Under the pieces are notes generated by a model. It searched no databases. It was not told where the DNA came from and worked only from the letters and a program-made list of their open reading frames with translations. Shown one piece after another: positions 4,854-5,485 of a stretch of DNA of 5,485 nucleotides. Within the stretch, counting starts at the first letter, position 1. The number at the start of each line of letters is the position of its first letter. The stretch covers positions 1-5,485 of the forward strand of contig CAZOFY010000092.1 in assembly GCA_964579245.1 (NCBI GenBank), written 5' to 3'. This stretch comes from Firm-13 sp964579245 (lineage in GTDB: Bacteria > Bacillota > Clostridia > Saccharofermentanales > Saccharofermentanaceae). The translations under genes and the position numbers were made by a program.

Positions 4854-5368
4854 ATGTAGGGATCCTGCTTTACTCCCATACCGGACATACACTTCTTGTC
4901 GGCCAGAGAATCATGGAATCCCTTCTTGCTCTGGGACACGAGGTCCATTTGGAGAGAATTTCAGCTGAGAATGAAGATCCGAATTCCAGGCAGGTACCAT
5001 TACTGACTGCGATTCCTGACATCACAGGATACGATACGTTGATTCTTGGTGCTCCGGTTCAGGCCGGCCGTCTTTCGCCCATTATGCAAGCATATCTTGA
5101 CGTGCTCCCTTCTGTTTGCAATCAGAAAACGGCTTGCTTCGTGACGCAGCACTTTACAGTAAAATGGATGGGTAGTACAAGAGCCATAAAGCAAATCACT
5201 CATGCTTTCGAACAGAAAGGCTCTCCGCCCCTTATCTCCGGAATTATTCAATGGTCGTCGAAAGATCGCGATAGACATACCGACACGTGCCGGCAAAGCG
5301 GCTCATTTGTCTGCGCTGCGCTCCATTCGGTACCAATTCAAATTTGTAGGCTTGTAGGATTTCCATAG
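4850..5368 (+). CDS. Flavodoxin-family protein with unusual C-terminal tail
   Basis: Protein of 172 aa with a flavodoxin fold, expected to bind FMN in the cytoplasm and act as an electron carrier or quinone/nitro-type reductase. The first strand and phosphate loop are GILLYSHTGHT (4-14), with SHTGHT as the P-loop. LILGAPVQAGRLSP (64-77) is the second FMN-contacting loop, followed by KTACFVTQHF (93-102) and GIIQWSSKDRDR (131-142). The start is GTG at 4850 in a GTGA overlap with the tetR stop, with AAAGGA about 6 nt upstream; the nearby ATG at 4854 is out of frame. Recognisable similarity stops near residue 143. The last 30 or so residues are Cys/Ser/Arg-rich and do not look like a flavodoxin end, which suggests a frameshift or a replaced 3' end. 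The gene is probably controlled by the upstream TetR. Confidence 0.85.
   Translation: MNVGILLYSHTGHTLLVGQRIMESLLALGHEVHLERISAENEDPNSRQVPLLTAIPDITGYDTLILGAPVQAGRLSPIMQAYLDVLPSVCNQKTACFVTQHFTVKWMGSTRAIKQITHAFEQKGSPPLISGIIQWSSKDRDRHTDTCRQSGSFVCAALHSVPIQICRLVGFP
5276..5368 (+). other. Possible foreign or frameshifted 3' end of the flavodoxin gene
   Basis: After residue 142 the reading frame gives a Cys/Ser/Arg-rich tail unlike the helix that normally ends flavodoxins. Neither other forward frame restores an obvious flavodoxin ending: one hits a TAG near 5270, and the other stays open to about 5358 with a basic sequence. This suggests insertion of a repeat, a deletion junction, or loss of the native end. 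Confidence 0.4.
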
Positions 5369-5420
5369 AGCAATTATACCTCAACGTTTTCTAAGAAATA
5401 TTGAAAATTGCGCTATTCAT

Positions 5421-5445
5421 CCTCGCCCTAAACGACGAGGTTTTT
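5421..5445 (+). terminator. Rho-independent terminator of the tetR-flavodoxin operon
   Basis: CCTCG (5421-5425) pairs with CGAGG (5436-5440) around a 10-base loop, with one more possible C-G pair inside, and TTTTT (5441-5445) follows directly. It lies 52 bp after the flavodoxin stop in the expected direction. The stem is short but G+C-rich. Confidence 0.7.
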
Positions 5446-5485
5446 CGCGCATTCAGATAAATCATTGTTCAGCTTCAAGCGGATC

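Noticed and set aside
5000..5296. Minus-strand open frame of 98 codons
   Set aside because: It is antisense to the clear flavodoxin motifs, with no domain and no ribosome site.

Overview
The window looks like a bacterial chromosome segment of moderate GC, most likely from a Gram-positive, clostridia-like Bacillota. The reasons are strong GGAGG-type ribosome sites, a TTGACA-type promoter, three exported proteins that are all lipoproteins with a short signal peptide and Cys lipobox, and no outer-membrane proteins. The organism assignment is an inference. No rRNA, tRNA, CRISPR array or transposase is visible.

Layout, left to right. Positions 1-295 hold four head-to-tail copies of a 73-bp unit, each with an internal palindrome; the array runs off the left edge. 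Positions 360-429 hold five copies of an unrelated 14-bp unit. A leftward block follows, read from right to left: an uncharacterised lipoprotein (3783-3169), a PQQ-type aldose sugar dehydrogenase lipoprotein (3125-1761) and a lipoprotein MsrA-MsrB fusion (1650-550). The first two are 43 bp apart and probably co-transcribed. A 110-bp AT-rich gap with TACA/TGTA dyads precedes msrAB, so it may be co-transcribed or have its own promoter.

A 461-bp non-coding region (3784-4244) separates this block from a rightward operon: a TetR-family regulator (4245-4853) and a flavodoxin-family protein (4850-5368) overlapping by 4 bp. The region holds a probable promoter for each direction, a perfect short dyad at the predicted tetR transcription start, and three hairpins that neither predicted transcript covers. 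A rho-independent terminator follows at 5421-5445.

The likely theme is redox biology. The leftward genes put a methionine-sulfoxide repair enzyme and a sugar oxidase on the outer face of the membrane. The rightward genes pair a probably self-controlled repressor with a cytoplasmic FMN protein. Any link between the two sides rests only on adjacency. The least explained elements are the two tandem arrays, the unrecognised C-terminal tail of the flavodoxin, and the intergenic hairpins.
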